Source of the DNA: Zygosaccharomyces rouxii
Lineage: Eukaryota; Ascomycota; Saccharomycetes; Saccharomycetales; Saccharomycetaceae
Assembly: GCF_000026365.1 (NCBI RefSeq)
Contig: NC_012995.1
Span: 808,501-872,500 of the forward strand
Direction of reading: 5' to 3'
DNA length: 64,000 nucleotides
Shown: piece after piece, positions 55,794 to 64,000 of the stretch
Layout of the letters: every line of letters starts with the position of its first letter
Position numbering within the stretch: the first letter of the stretch is position 1
The notes under the pieces: generated by a model
Databases searched by the model: none
Seen by the model: only the letters and a program-made list of their open reading frames with translations
What the model was told of the DNA's origin: nothing
Made by a program: the position numbers and the translations under genes

Positions 55794-56783
55794 CTACCAA
55801 GTAATCTTTTGCAAGGCCTTCACATTGGCGTGTAAATTCTTCTTTTCCTCCTTTTCGGAATTCGACAGATAAGTACCAGCCTTCAAATAGACTTTAATGT
55901 CTTGATCAGAACCATGTTTGAAGCAACAACGCTTACCATAGGGACAATAGCCTAGCTTTGTCCAATTGATACAAGGTTTTGTCCTAAAGTTGTTACCGAA
56001 CTGTCTAAATTTCAATTCTGACAACCCGTGCGCAAATTGACATTTATTTCCATAACGACAGGTTCCCTTCGTTGTAAAAGACTCGCAGAGTTCAGTTTTG
56101 TAGAGTCCTCTATTGGTGTCCTGGAGATTACCATCATTGCCATTACCATTATTGTTATTCACACTGCTAGTGGTCTTCTTAATATGGACCGCTGGCTTAC
56201 ATGGCAGTTTTTCGCTCGTTATTGACAGTCTTTCCAAATTCTCGGTCGTCAATGGCAAAAGATCACTCTTTGGGGCATACTCCGAATTAATCTTGACTTC
56301 CAATTCTTTCTTTATGGGTGTACCGCTTGCAGTTACATTTCCATTGAACTCCAGAGGTTCCGCTGATACAGATGATCTATTACTAGTGTCAAAGAGCGCC
56401 TTTTCACTAACATTCCTCGATTCAAATGCAAAGGGTAATTTAGTGGGTGACGAGGTAACGCTACTGGTTTCAGATCTATTCCATTCTTGATCTACAACGG
56501 CATCTGTGCTTTCCTGTTCGACTTCATCTTCATTAAGAAGAGTCCTCACGTAGTACTCTTCGATTTCACGTACTTTCTGCTCATATGTTCCTTCATCATT
56601 AGAAAAAACGCTCGAAGGTCCTGTTGACGAGCTGTGAACACTCATATTTCCCGCATAGTTCCTATTATTCATTAGCATCATTTTGTAATTTTTTTTTTCA
56701 ATGTTCGAGCAAACTTCCTTTGTAGCTATTTTTGACGATGCCCTCCAGATGGAATCACTGGAAATTTGGTAAACGGGCTCCAT
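55794..56783 (-). CDS. TIS11: CTH1/TIS11 (CTH2) co-ortholog, CCCH mRNA-decay factor
   Basis: The protein has 329 residues. Tandem CCCH zinc fingers at ~230-293 read [20 protein letters not shown] then CQFAHG, and [19 protein letters not shown] then CCFKHG, with the KTEL/KTKP-like lead-ins of the TTP family. The N-terminal part is Ser/Thr-rich; a conserved [13 protein letters not shown] element is at ~82. These proteins bind AU-rich elements and promote decay of iron-using mRNAs in iron shortage. S. cerevisiae has CTH1 (YDR151C) and TIS11/CTH2 (YLR136C); this is the single pre-duplication gene. Two TGCACCC Aft-type elements lie upstream. Confidence 0.93.
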   Translation of the reverse strand: MEPVYQISSDSIWRASSKIATKEVCSNIEKKNYKMMLMNNRNYAGNMSVHSSSTGPSSVFSNDEGTYEQKVREIEEYYVRTLLNEDEVEQESTDAVVDQEWNRSETSSVTSSPTKLPFAFESRNVSEKALFDTSNRSSVSAEPLEFNGNVTASGTPIKKELEVKINSEYAPKSDLLPLTTENLERLSITSEKLPCKPAVHIKKTTSSVNNNNGNGNDGNLQDTNRGLYKTELCESFTTKGTCRYGNKCQFAHGLSELKFRQFGNNFRTKPCINWTKLGYCPYGKRCCFKHGSDQDIKVYLKAGTYLSNSEKEEKKNLHANVKALQKITW

Positions 56784-57253
56784 CTTATACTAAAGGTCGA
56801 AAAAGAATCAGGGTGTAATCACCTTGTTAGCATGGCTTGAGCCCCCTTGGTTTATCCTGTCTGATTTTGGAATCGTTCTTTTAAATGATTTCTGGGTGAA
56901 TAAATAGCATAGTGCATTCCATTCCGTTCATGAGTTGCACCCTCTTTGAAGAAAGTCGCATGATAGAAGCCCTAAGAAGAATTAGGGCTGTGTATTAGGG
57001 CACACATACAAGACTAGGGTGCACTAACGAAAGATAGACTGAAGACATAAGAGGTGTCGATCAACATCGACCAGAGTCATCGTGAGTAGCCCTGCACTCA
57101 ATGTTGCGTGGTTACAGGCGGCTAGAATATTGCCATAAATAAATTCGGTTATGACTACTTAAAAACCTAAAAACCCTTCACAATTGCATAGTGTAGCTAG
57201 CTATATATGCCTAATAAAAAAACCCAAACCCAAAATGCTCCAGACTACGCTAT
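56784..57253. other. CTH1/TIS11 upstream region
   Basis: This spacer of 470 bases holds two Aft-type iron elements (56936-56942 and 57017-57023). The rest shows no gene. The small RRM-like gene ends at its right border. Confidence 0.7.
56936..57023. promoter_or_regulatory. Two Aft1/2-type iron-responsive elements
   Basis: TGCACCC at 56936-56942 (plus strand) and its reverse complement GGGTGCA at 57017-57023 match the Aft core PyPuCACCC. They are 153 and 234 bases upstream of the CTH1/TIS11 ATG in opposite orientations. S. cerevisiae TIS11/CTH2 is an Aft1/2 target. Confidence 0.65.
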
Positions 57254-57574
57254 TTAGCACCCAGTAACACTTATTCTCCTAACAGGAACTCTGTTAACAA
57301 GCACGTCATTACCGACACTGTCCTCCAAATGAACTAGTCTCTCTGTAGTACCTTGGTCTTCAAAAAGCTTCGTCAACAGCTTTCCTTCCTCATCGTTGTT
57401 GAAGAAGACCTGCACACTCTTTGTGCCCGCCTTATCATTGATGTGATGGTATGCGTCTGGGAATGGTTGAATGTGCTCGACATTGCAAAGGGCGCTGTTC
57501 TCCCTAATAAAACGCAATAGTGTAACGTCGCTAACGGACGAAGGTATGTTGTTGATTACGAAGGCTTGACTCAT
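57254..57574 (-). CDS. Small RRM-like protein, unrecognised
   Basis: The protein has 106 residues. I do not recognise it by name. The start AFVINNIPSSVSDVTLLRFI resembles RRM strand 1 (RNP2-like) followed by helix 1. Then come HINDKAGTKSVQVFFNNDEE and GKLLTKLFEDQ, like RNP1 strand 3 and helix 2, and a final strand NRVPVRRISVTG. Aromatic RNP1 residues are weak (VQVFF). There is no signal peptide. It sits between CTH1/TIS11 and CAR1 at a synteny-block junction. A TATATA lies about 70 bases upstream (near 57644). Full length, ATG and amino-acid composition support real coding, but this is not certain. Confidence 0.6.
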   Translation of the reverse strand: MSQAFVINNIPSSVSDVTLLRFIRENSALCNVEHIQPFPDAYHHINDKAGTKSVQVFFNNDEEGKLLTKLFEDQGTTERLVHLEDSVGNDVLVNRVPVRRISVTGC

Positions 57575-57748
57575 ACTGTAGTAGTTTGATGCTCATCAGA
57601 ACCTATTACATTGGGGAATATTTCATGGTTGATCTCACCTCCTTATATACCTGCTATATCATTGTGTTCAGCCAACATTCTCATACCCCGGACGAATGTA
57701 TAATTACGTGCTTTTTACCTGCCTACCTACCTACTACCTACATATGTA

Positions 57749-58651
57749 CTATAGCAATGTCTCGCCTAGTGCACATCTGGCCACAGCGCAACCAGCACTA
57801 ATGGTATCGACGACATGCACGTCATTGGATGCTAATCTTGGATTTACTTCGACAACGTCCATAGCTACTAATCTTTTGGTCTCAGCCAATCTTTCCGGTA
57901 GGAAAAGTGCCTCTCTTAATGTTAAGCCACCTCTAACAGGTGTACCAGTTGCTGGAACGTATTGGGGGTCGATTGCGTCTACGTCATAGGATAGAATAAT
58001 TGGACCGGACCCTATTGCCTCTAATGCCATTTCGATTACTTTGTTCATACCGTAACGATCGATGTGGTACATGGAATAGGCGGAGATACCTAATTTTCTA
58101 ATGATTTCCTTCTCACCTGCATCCACATCTCTTAACCCGATGTAAGCTATCTTATTTGGGCGTAATCTTTTAGGTACCCACTGTAATGATTCAGGTACAT
58201 TTTCGTTGAGTCCCATTAAGAACGATACTGGACAACCGTGTAAATTACCGGAAACTGTAGACTCTAGAGTATTGATATCAGCATGTGCATCAATCCACAG
58301 CAAACCTGCATCAGGATGTTTCTCTAGAACTGCACTTACGGTACCAATGGCAATACTGTGATCACCACCGAGAGTCAATGGGAATGAGCCTTTATCAAGA
58401 ACATTTAGATTGTTTTGATAGATCAATTTTGTTGCATCACCCACACTCGTTGGGTTTTTAATGTGACCGAATTTATCGTCTTCTTCAGCTTCAGGTAAAC
58501 CAGCTAGTGGTTCGTTGATTTCCACTTGGTATCCTAAATCTTTTAAATGGGTAGGTAGACCTTGCTTTAGCATGAACTTTGGTCCTAGATCGACACCTTT
58601 TCTAGGCTGACCACCAGAGAAAGGAGCTAGGACAATAGATAGTTGAGACAT
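57749..58651 (-). CDS. CAR1: CAR1, arginase
   Basis: The protein has 300 residues, about 30 fewer than S. cerevisiae Car1 (YPL111W, 333), mainly through a shorter N-terminus and loops. All manganese ligand motifs are present: [16 protein letters not shown] (~91-106), [15 protein letters not shown] (~115-129) and [20 protein letters not shown] (~218-237). [10 protein letters not shown] and the end [15 protein letters not shown] match arginases. It hydrolyses arginine to ornithine and urea in the cytosol, the first step of arginine use as a nitrogen source. Downstream order (CAR1, PEX25/27, YPL113C-like) matches S. cerevisiae chromosome XVI. Confidence 0.97.
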   Translation of the reverse strand: MSQLSIVLAPFSGGQPRKGVDLGPKFMLKQGLPTHLKDLGYQVEINEPLAGLPEAEEDDKFGHIKNPTSVGDATKLIYQNNLNVLDKGSFPLTLGGDHSIAIGTVSAVLEKHPDAGLLWIDAHADINTLESTVSGNLHGCPVSFLMGLNENVPESLQWVPKRLRPNKIAYIGLRDVDAGEKEIIRKLGISAYSMYHIDRYGMNKVIEMALEAIGSGPIILSYDVDAIDPQYVPATGTPVRGGLTLREALFLPERLAETKRLVAMDVVEVNPRLASNDVHVVDTISAGCAVARCALGETLL

Positions 58652-59364
58652 TGATGTTGTTGGTGTTAATGCTAATGTTGAGCGGTATCTCTAGAGAGAG
58701 ATCTTAGTATGTATTGCATGTATCAAGATGTTCATCTTTTATATGTTTCTTCTCTCTGTTGCTTGCACTTAGGAGAAACACGGCGACGCACTGACAGCTA
58801 GCAACGTTGTGTTAAAAGTGTACATTACAAAGATGTAAGATATATTAACCGATTGCTTATCAAGAGACATTCAAAGAGAGAGAGATCTATCGAGAGTTAT
58901 CGAAGATATCTGAAATCTTTGAGAACAGTCTCGAGGACTGTTGAAACTGGGTCGACATGCGGAGTTTCCAAGAGCTGCGTATAGCTAGAGTTCGGAGTTT
59001 GAAGGGATTAAAAAAGAAAGAAAGGAAGACAGAAAAATGATGTGGAGTATCATGTCTGACGTACGGGGGGAAGCAAGAACGAATGATCCCGGGGCGGTTC
59101 GTATTTAGTGAGTCCGGACGAACGCACTTTCTTCTTTGGGTCTTTTCCCTAAACGAAGGAACAAGCGAGACGAATTGCTAAATCAGAGCGGGGGGCAGAG
59201 GGGGGGGGGAGAATGCGGTCATGGCTACGTATGAAGGTACTTTGGAACAAGGAAGAGAATCCGGACAATCCGAAAATTTCGGCACGTAGTATTTTTCCAG
59301 TTCACATGACAAATTGCTACGAACAAAACAAATTTTTAAATACCATCAAATATACAATTCCATT
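58652..59364. other. CAR1 promoter region
   Basis: This region of 713 bases contains GAGAGAGA (~58877), several G runs (G6 and G10 around 59190-59209, GTACGGGGGG near 59061) and GC-rich ATCCCGGGGCGG near 59090. I cannot identify the URS1 or ArgR/Mcm1 sites known from S. cerevisiae CAR1 with confidence. No gene is supported apart from the tRNA at the right end. Confidence 0.55.
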
Positions 59365-59436
59365 AGCGCCGTGGCGCAGTGGAAGCGCGCAGGGCTCATA
59401 ACCCTGATGTCCTAGGATCGAAACCTAGCGGCGCTA
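59365..59436 (+). tRNA. Initiator tRNA-Met (CAT)
   Basis: The gene is 72 bases with no intron. It begins AGCGCCGTGGCGCAGTGG, the anticodon CAT is at 59397-59399 in CAGGGCTCATAACCCTG, and the T arm is CTAGGATCGAAACCTAG. It has the initiator signatures: A1-U72 pair, three G-C pairs at the base of the anticodon stem, and A54 replacing T in the T loop (GATCGAAAC). It differs from the S. cerevisiae initiator only by one compensated T-stem pair as I remember it. A T6 RNA polymerase III terminator is at 59440-59445. Confidence 0.98.
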
Positions 59437-59635
59437 ATATTTTTTCACTTCCATTGTCATTTTTTTCACACTACGAAGACCTACAAACGTCTCTTGATGA
59501 TGGCAGATGACTATACCATCAAAAGTACCAACATCTTTTTTTTTCTGCAGACTTGAACACAAAAGAAATCATTAGACCTTTATATTTATCATTGCAAGTG
59601 CTTAGAATTCTCTGATTCTACACCTTATATCAGTA

Positions 59636-60619
59636 ATGTCTCGACCAATCACCATGGAAGAGAATGAAGAACCACTTTCAGCAAGGGAACAAACCGTAGT
59701 GACAGATTCACCTCCATCACCACCGCAGCCAAAGATACGCGTAGTTCGTAATTTAGAAATTCTAGAATATTTGATTGGGACTATCGCTGGTACTGATAAA
59801 TTGACTAAAGTCGCTAAATATGCTTTGGATGTGATTAAAGCCATCGTCGTCAGTAGACCTAATAGCGTCTTAGCAAGGCTAATTTCATTGATCCCCAACT
59901 TCAAATCAAAGGCAACTTATGTGAGCTCTACACTTTCAACTTATCGTTATATCCTAAGGTTTGGATACACACCATTCGCACTATCTAAATTATTCGACAG
60001 GTTAAAGGCTACAATTAAGGATCCAAGTAAAATTAACAAGATTTGGATGAATGAAGGTGCTCTCAACAATGTTTTAGATTTTTACTATGGTGTGTTTGAC
60101 GAATTGGATACTCTGTACAGATTAAGTGTGTGGAAAAATCCAAAAGTCTATAACAAAGTGGTCACACAGCAGTGTTGGGCATGGGAAGCCTTTATCCTAT
60201 TGGGATTGAAAAATGGCCTGACTCAATTGAACTCGATTAAATCTCAAATTACTCAATTGGAGGTTCAACGTCGTGTTAAGAACCATGCTATGCAGTTGTC
60301 AGCAAGTCTTCATGACCAGGGACCACGTCCTGATTCATTCGTACGCCAGCAACTGTTACAGGATTTAAACAAGAACAAAGAAACCGCTGAAAGAGAACAA
60401 GAGATAGAGAGACAGTTGCAGGAACTTCGTCACCAAAAATTGGTAACATATCTCGACGTTGCCAGACTGTCGTTTGACTGTGCTGCTAATTTATCGGATC
60501 TTCTACACATTCCGGGACCGGCATACACATATAGTGTTCTTTCACTTGGTTCTGGTGTTACTGGTCTAATCAAAATGTGGACGAATGCGGCCAAGACCCT
60601 CTCGGGCCAACAAAATTGA
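59636..60619 (+). CDS. PEX25: PEX25/PEX27 co-ortholog, Pex11-family peroxin
   Basis: The protein has 327 residues (S. cerevisiae Pex25 394, Pex27 376). After a short acidic/Pro N-terminus (~1-35) comes the Pex11-type helical domain: LEILEYLIGTIAGTDKLTKV, YALDVIKAIV, STYRYILRFGYTPFALSKLF (amphipathic) and WKNPKVYNKVVTQQCWAWEA. The C-terminal part has LVTYLDVARLSFDCAANLSD then LLHIPGPAYTYSVLSLGSGV TG-type membrane-associated sequence. These proteins elongate and proliferate peroxisomes. Neighbours identify it: CAR1 and YPL113C accompany PEX25 (YPL112C), while TOA1 accompanies PEX27 (YOR193W); here one gene has both sets, so it is the unduplicated ancestor type. Confidence 0.88.
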   Translation: MSRPITMEENEEPLSAREQTVVTDSPPSPPQPKIRVVRNLEILEYLIGTIAGTDKLTKVAKYALDVIKAIVVSRPNSVLARLISLIPNFKSKATYVSSTLSTYRYILRFGYTPFALSKLFDRLKATIKDPSKINKIWMNEGALNNVLDFYYGVFDELDTLYRLSVWKNPKVYNKVVTQQCWAWEAFILLGLKNGLTQLNSIKSQITQLEVQRRVKNHAMQLSASLHDQGPRPDSFVRQQLLQDLNKNKETAEREQEIERQLQELRHQKLVTYLDVARLSFDCAANLSDLLHIPGPAYTYSVLSLGSGVTGLIKMWTNAAKTLSGQQN

Positions 60620-60794
60620 TGCCGTGGCTGCAAGAATTGAGGTTGTAATGACAACCCCATTACCTTTTACTCTAATTTCCCACAGTTTCCACCATTCATC
60701 TTGTTTTTATTTACTTATTTTTTTTTTCACCTTAAGGGTTACCTTCATTCCATATTAAAGCAGTCATCCGAGGATTTTGACACATAAGTTGAAA

Positions 60795-61991
60795 ATGGAA
60801 GGGTCGTCTAAAATCCTCGAGGTAATGCCAAAGCCAAAAGTATTGATACCATATCAACACGCACTTGACGTCGCTGACCACATACCAGAGTGGGATCAAT
60901 TGTCACAAGTCGTAGAATTTGTCAAGTACAAGATTACAGATGTCGATGAATTCAAAAGATATCTAGCTGAGTCATCCATCCAAGGATTTTGGATCACAGA
61001 TGAACTTTTCTCAGCAGTCGGTAGTCCTTCTGAGCTATGGGATTACTACCCTGAGACTTTGAAAGTTATGGTTATTCCCTGGGTAGGCCACGACTTCATA
61101 GATGGCCGTAGGCTTAGAGATGAAAAGGGCGTTGTACTATGCAATATTGGTCCCAATGCTGGCTCAAGCGTTGCGGATTTGGCTGTTCACTTAACGCTAA
61201 GTTGTTTCCGATTGACTTCGTTTTGGGAACATTGTTTGAAATTTGCAGTCAATGGTAGAGTATTGGAATCTAGAAAATATTTGGGCAGTGATTCAACTGA
61301 ATTATGGCAGTCTGAGCAAGGTCCAACTAATGACGGGGGTACTCGTGGTGTAACTGAATTCCAATATCCAAAAGTAGCAGAGATCAGTGATGATAAAAAT
61401 CTGTCAAGACAGTTTACCGTTGGAAATAAGATTGTTGATACGCCATCAGGTAAAACTGCGCTGATCTTGGGATTTGGTAATATTGGACAGTCAATTGGTA
61501 AAAGATTGGTATGCGGATTTGATATGAAAGTCAAGTATACCAAGAGATCTGGTCCATTACCAAGGGAACTGTTAGGATACGATGCAGAGTTCTGTTCCGA
61601 CTTGAAAGATGCGAAAGTTTGGAGCGACGTCGATTTAATAGTCTTATCATTACCAGGTAACCCCCATACTGACAATTTGATCAATTCTGAGGTTTTGGAA
61701 AAATGTAAAGACGGGGTTAGAATTGTTAACGTTGGTAGAGGCTCATGTATTGATGAAGATGCATTAGTGGAAGCTTTAAATTCTGGTAAAGTTAATAGCT
61801 GCGGTCTGGATGTTTTCAAGGATGAAATGACTCAAGTGAGGCCGGATCTGCTGATGAGGTTTGACGTTACTGCATTACCTCATATAGGGAGTACTGTAGA
61901 AACCCTGATGATTCGTCAAACAGCTGTTACTCTGCAAAATGTGGAAAGTGTGTTGGTTAAAGGTGAAGGTGGTATCTTTCCGGTGAACTGA
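60795..61991 (+). CDS. D-2-hydroxyacid dehydrogenase, YPL113C ortholog
   Basis: The protein has 398 residues from the first ATG (60795). The NAD-binding Rossmann fold starts at ALILGFGNIGQSIGKRLVCG (~219-238). Catalytic Arg lies in RIVNVGRGSCIDEDALVEAL (~311-330), the Glu near LDVFKDEMTQVRPDLL and the catalytic His in ALPHIGSTVETLMIRQ (~363). NIGPNAGSSVADLAVHL in the outer domain helps form the active site. These match D-isomer-specific 2-hydroxyacid dehydrogenases; glyoxylate/hydroxypyruvate or related 2-oxoacid reductase activity is expected, with substrate unknown. S. cerevisiae YPL113C is the syntenic counterpart. No mitochondrial or peroxisomal targeting signal is evident. Confidence 0.9.
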   Translation: MEGSSKILEVMPKPKVLIPYQHALDVADHIPEWDQLSQVVEFVKYKITDVDEFKRYLAESSIQGFWITDELFSAVGSPSELWDYYPETLKVMVIPWVGHDFIDGRRLRDEKGVVLCNIGPNAGSSVADLAVHLTLSCFRLTSFWEHCLKFAVNGRVLESRKYLGSDSTELWQSEQGPTNDGGTRGVTEFQYPKVAEISDDKNLSRQFTVGNKIVDTPSGKTALILGFGNIGQSIGKRLVCGFDMKVKYTKRSGPLPRELLGYDAEFCSDLKDAKVWSDVDLIVLSLPGNPHTDNLINSEVLEKCKDGVRIVNVGRGSCIDEDALVEALNSGKVNSCGLDVFKDEMTQVRPDLLMRFDVTALPHIGSTVETLMIRQTAVTLQNVESVLVKGEGGIFPVN

Positions 61992-62160
61992 ATAAACAGA
62001 AAAACGAAATTGACTATATATTTCTAGTGATACTACGACTACGTATGATGATGCCTACTTATACAAACACATGCGGCGCATGTTGACTTGAATTTGAATA
62101 CCTAATTTTTTTTTTTCTTTTTTTTTTTTTTTTGTTCAGTGTTTTCGTTAGTTCCTAATC

Positions 62161-62892
62161 TCAAACCCACTCGGCTTCAACTTGGGATTTTTGGAAAGTA
62201 TAATCCTTACGATTAACCGTGACTATACCATCCTTTAAACTACACTTCCACCTTGCCTTCGTCCTCGTCACTTTATCGTAAAGACAAAGCATTAGGTTTT
62301 CATCAGGCCCATCTTCTTCTCCCTCGGAAATTAAATAATCATCATCAGAATCATCCAATTCAGAACCAACTTCATCTGTATCCAACAGTGCACTTCTCTT
62401 TGCCTTCTTTTCTTGCATCTTTGTCATATCAGGTGCATTGCCATCCGGATAAGACAGTGATAATTCAATTTCTTTCCCCTTAGGATCATCATTATCGTCA
62501 TCCGCTGGTTTATCGTCATCCTGCTGTTCCTGGAGTTCTGATTCAGGTGCGGCGTTTAACTGATCTACCTTACTACCGCCCTCATTAGGGAAACCCGGAA
62601 GTACTAAACCTTGTGAATCACTATTAAGCGTATATTCAGATGGAATACCATTTCTTAAGCTGTTATCATCTTGTTCCACCTGACTACCCAGTTGTTGGCC
62701 CGGATATTCTGCCTCTTGAGGATCCCAGCTAAATTTGGTTACTTGTGTCTCTGATAGTTTTATCTGCCATACTCTTTTCAAATCCTGTAACGTCTGTTCA
62801 TCAATGCCCGCATTTTCAAAATCTTCTCTCACTTCGTTGACGACAGAATCTACAATGAGTTCATATACTCTACTTGCCTCCGGATTTGACAT
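62161..62892 (-). CDS. TOA1: TOA1, TFIIA large subunit
   Basis: The protein has 243 residues (S. cerevisiae 286, YOR194C). The N-terminal four-helix-bundle part is near identical: ASRVYELIVDSVVNEVREDF then ENAGIDEQTLQDLK. A variable acidic linker (~55-165) is shorter than in S. cerevisiae. The C-terminal conserved part includes KKAKRSALLDTDEVGSELDD, SDDDYLISEGEEDGPDENLM and LCLYDKVTRTKARWKCSLKD, ending FQKSQVEAEWV; this forms the beta-barrel that binds TBP and DNA. With Toa2 it makes TFIIA. It is divergent from the SLK19-like gene. Confidence 0.97.
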   Translation of the reverse strand: MSNPEASRVYELIVDSVVNEVREDFENAGIDEQTLQDLKRVWQIKLSETQVTKFSWDPQEAEYPGQQLGSQVEQDDNSLRNGIPSEYTLNSDSQGLVLPGFPNEGGSKVDQLNAAPESELQEQQDDDKPADDDNDDPKGKEIELSLSYPDGNAPDMTKMQEKKAKRSALLDTDEVGSELDDSDDDYLISEGEEDGPDENLMLCLYDKVTRTKARWKCSLKDGIVTVNRKDYTFQKSQVEAEWV

Positions 62893-63469
62893 ACCACTTA
62901 TTTAAGACCAGTAGCAGTCCTTTAAACAGACCTTTTGATATATATTTGGATTGGTTTCATTGCATGTGGGTTCTAACAGTTTGTTATGTTGTCAAAGTGT
63001 GAATTGCTAACGTTGAGAATTCATTCTTATAAAAAACAGGGTAACAGCGTGTGCGGGTAACATACAAGAGGGAAGCCGGTCCATAGTACGGAACATGGGC
63101 GGCAAGACGGGGATAGAAGGTTCAATCCCCAATAACTGAGAGGACCCTATCTGCACCTCAAGGACTTGTGCTATTCAATGTTAATCGTAACAGTCACGTG
63201 CTATCTAGATCACGTGACACGAAGAGCACCAGAACTGGAACTAATGGATGGATAATACCCTTCTCCCCCCAGCCTATGAGAGCTCTACTAGGTTCAGCGG
63301 CTCTTTACTCTTCTAGCTCTTGTCATTATCACTGTATTTACCTTATAATCAACGCGAATCATTTGCACTATACGCGAAGAGACTAACGACGACCTCCATT
63401 GAATACCAACTTAACCATTTTGACAAGAGAATAAACCATTTTAGCTCCTTGAAGGCTGCTTTGGATGGG
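62893..63469. promoter_or_regulatory. TOA1-SLK19 divergent promoter with Reb1 and paired Cbf1-type sites
   Basis: This spacer of 577 bases contains CGGGTAA (63054-63060), a Reb1 core 162 bases upstream of TOA1. GTCACGTG (63193-63200) and CACGTGAC (63211-63218) are two Cbf1-type sites in inverted arrangement separated by ten bases. GGTTCAATCCC (63119-63129) resembles a tRNA B box, but no tRNA fold surrounds it. Confidence 0.7.
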
Positions 63470-64000
63470 ATGAATTCTGCTCCCACGACACCTGGTAGAT
63501 CCATTGAAAATCAAAATGGATCTAAATCAGCTGAAACCGTTGGTACCCATTTGAGAAGACATGCCCATGGATTATCTAGTAAAAGAAGATTGGCACCTAG
63601 AGTTAGTTCACCGCTACCGAAAGATAATGATACTACAACTATCGATAAGATGGATGTCAATACAATGTTTGATACCGACAAGAGCCTGGTTAAAATGAAT
63701 CATTCACCGATAAGGATTGACCTAAGTTCGCCTACTAGACCTGAAGAATCGGTTGACCGCCCAATTCCTGAACCTAAAAGATTAAAACTAGAATTAGCAT
63801 CAGCACCTAACCTCTCACAACCAGATACTGGTATCGAAATGATTGAAATGTTGGACCCCAAAAATAGTCCTCAAAAGGAACATGATGAAGATCCGTTTGA
63901 GTTGGAAGAAGCGATTAGAGAGTCCAAAGAGAATCAAGATAGTGTTGCTAATACACCTAATAGCAATGAAAAAATGAACAGCATTTTAGACTTGCACAAA
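63470..64000 (+). CDS. SLK19: SLK19-like gene (5' part)
   Basis: The frame is open from the ATG at 63470 to the window end (177 codons). The start is MNSAPTTPGRSIENQNGSKS; it continues with basic SSKRRLAPRVSSPLPK and many SP/TP sites, then an acidic region (EDPFELEEAIRESKENQ). The SPTTP/SPLPK style N-terminus and the place beside TOA1 (YOR194C) suggest Slk19 (YOR195W), a kinetochore and spindle-midzone FEAR-network protein with C-terminal coiled coils that would lie outside the window. The frame remains open upstream to 63317 but without an ATG, so this start is chosen. Identification is chiefly from synteny. Confidence 0.72.
   Translation, partial: MNSAPTTPGRSIENQNGSKSAETVGTHLRRHAHGLSSKRRLAPRVSSPLPKDNDTTTIDKMDVNTMFDTDKSLVKMNHSPIRIDLSSPTRPEESVDRPIPEPKRLKLELASAPNLSQPDTGIEMIEMLDPKNSPQKEHDEDPFELEEAIRESKENQDSVANTPNSNEKMNSILDLHK

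Noticed and set aside
63193..63218. Centromere (CDEI is also RTCACRTG)
   Set aside because: There is no AT-rich CDEII or CDEIII-like TCCGAA element next to the CACGTG pair. The same check failed near the TCCGAAAA at 45681.
63168..63386. 72-codon frame in the TOA1-SLK19 spacer
   Set aside because: It overlaps the paired Cbf1-type sites and shows no protein features.
63317..63469. Upstream in-frame extension of the SLK19-like gene
   Set aside because: The frame is open and looks protein-like, but has no ATG or convincing splice acceptor; the start at 63470 is kept.

Overview
This window is nuclear DNA from a budding yeast of the family Saccharomycetaceae. The evidence is very short intergenic regions, rare short introns with GTATGT donors and TACTAAC-type branch points, a eukaryotic initiator tRNA, Reb1/Cbf1/PAC/RRPE promoter motifs, and about 30 proteins that I recognise as orthologs of Saccharomyces cerevisiae genes. 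Gene order interleaves pairs of S. cerevisiae regions that arose by whole-genome duplication. The first pair is YDR365C-YDR372C with YOR118W-YOR123C, the second YDR144C-YDR151C with YLR120C-YLR136C, and the third YPL111W-YPL113C with YOR193W-YOR195W. Every duplicated pair is represented once (SWI5/ACE2, EKI1/CKI1, CTH1/TIS11, GCY1/YPR1, PEX25/PEX27). The species therefore probably did not undergo that duplication; Zygosaccharomyces or Torulaspora is my best guess, not proven.

Layout. Positions 1-17235 hold ESF1 (partial), RTC5, RIO1, KEI1 (spliced), a GCY1/YPR1 reductase, XRS2, a SAM50-like gene, DXO1, a YCII-domain gene, PFY1 (spliced), LEO1, CTS2 and VPS74. Positions 17236-29298 are the accessory part: five yapsin-type aspartyl protease genes in head-to-tail tandem on the minus strand, separated by 0.5-0.8 kb spacers with several small repeats and palindromes. 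Positions 29299-56783 hold APC2, DCN1 (spliced, with a start-codon-only first exon), TAF12, DIP2/UTP12, SWI5/ACE2, USB1, EKI1/CKI1, KGD2, SLX4, a giant NUM1 and CTH1/TIS11. Positions 57254-64000 hold a small unrecognised RRM-like gene, CAR1, an initiator tRNA-Met gene, PEX25/27, a D-2-hydroxyacid dehydrogenase, TOA1 and the start of a SLK19-like gene.

How the genes relate. These are mostly independent housekeeping genes, as usual in yeast. A ribosome-biogenesis promoter theme (PAC plus RRPE boxes) recurs at ESF1, RIO1, DXO1, DIP2 and, unexpectedly, SAM50. At ESF1 the PAC core has expanded into a 13-copy pentanucleotide array. The yapsin cluster sits at a synteny block junction and shows divergence in GPI anchoring and active-site flap. 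No mobile element, CRISPR array or virus was seen. I found no clearly novel multi-gene system; the most notable items are the yapsin array, the PAC expansion, the roughly 48-copy degenerate repeat of Num1, and Aft-type iron elements at CTH1/TIS11.
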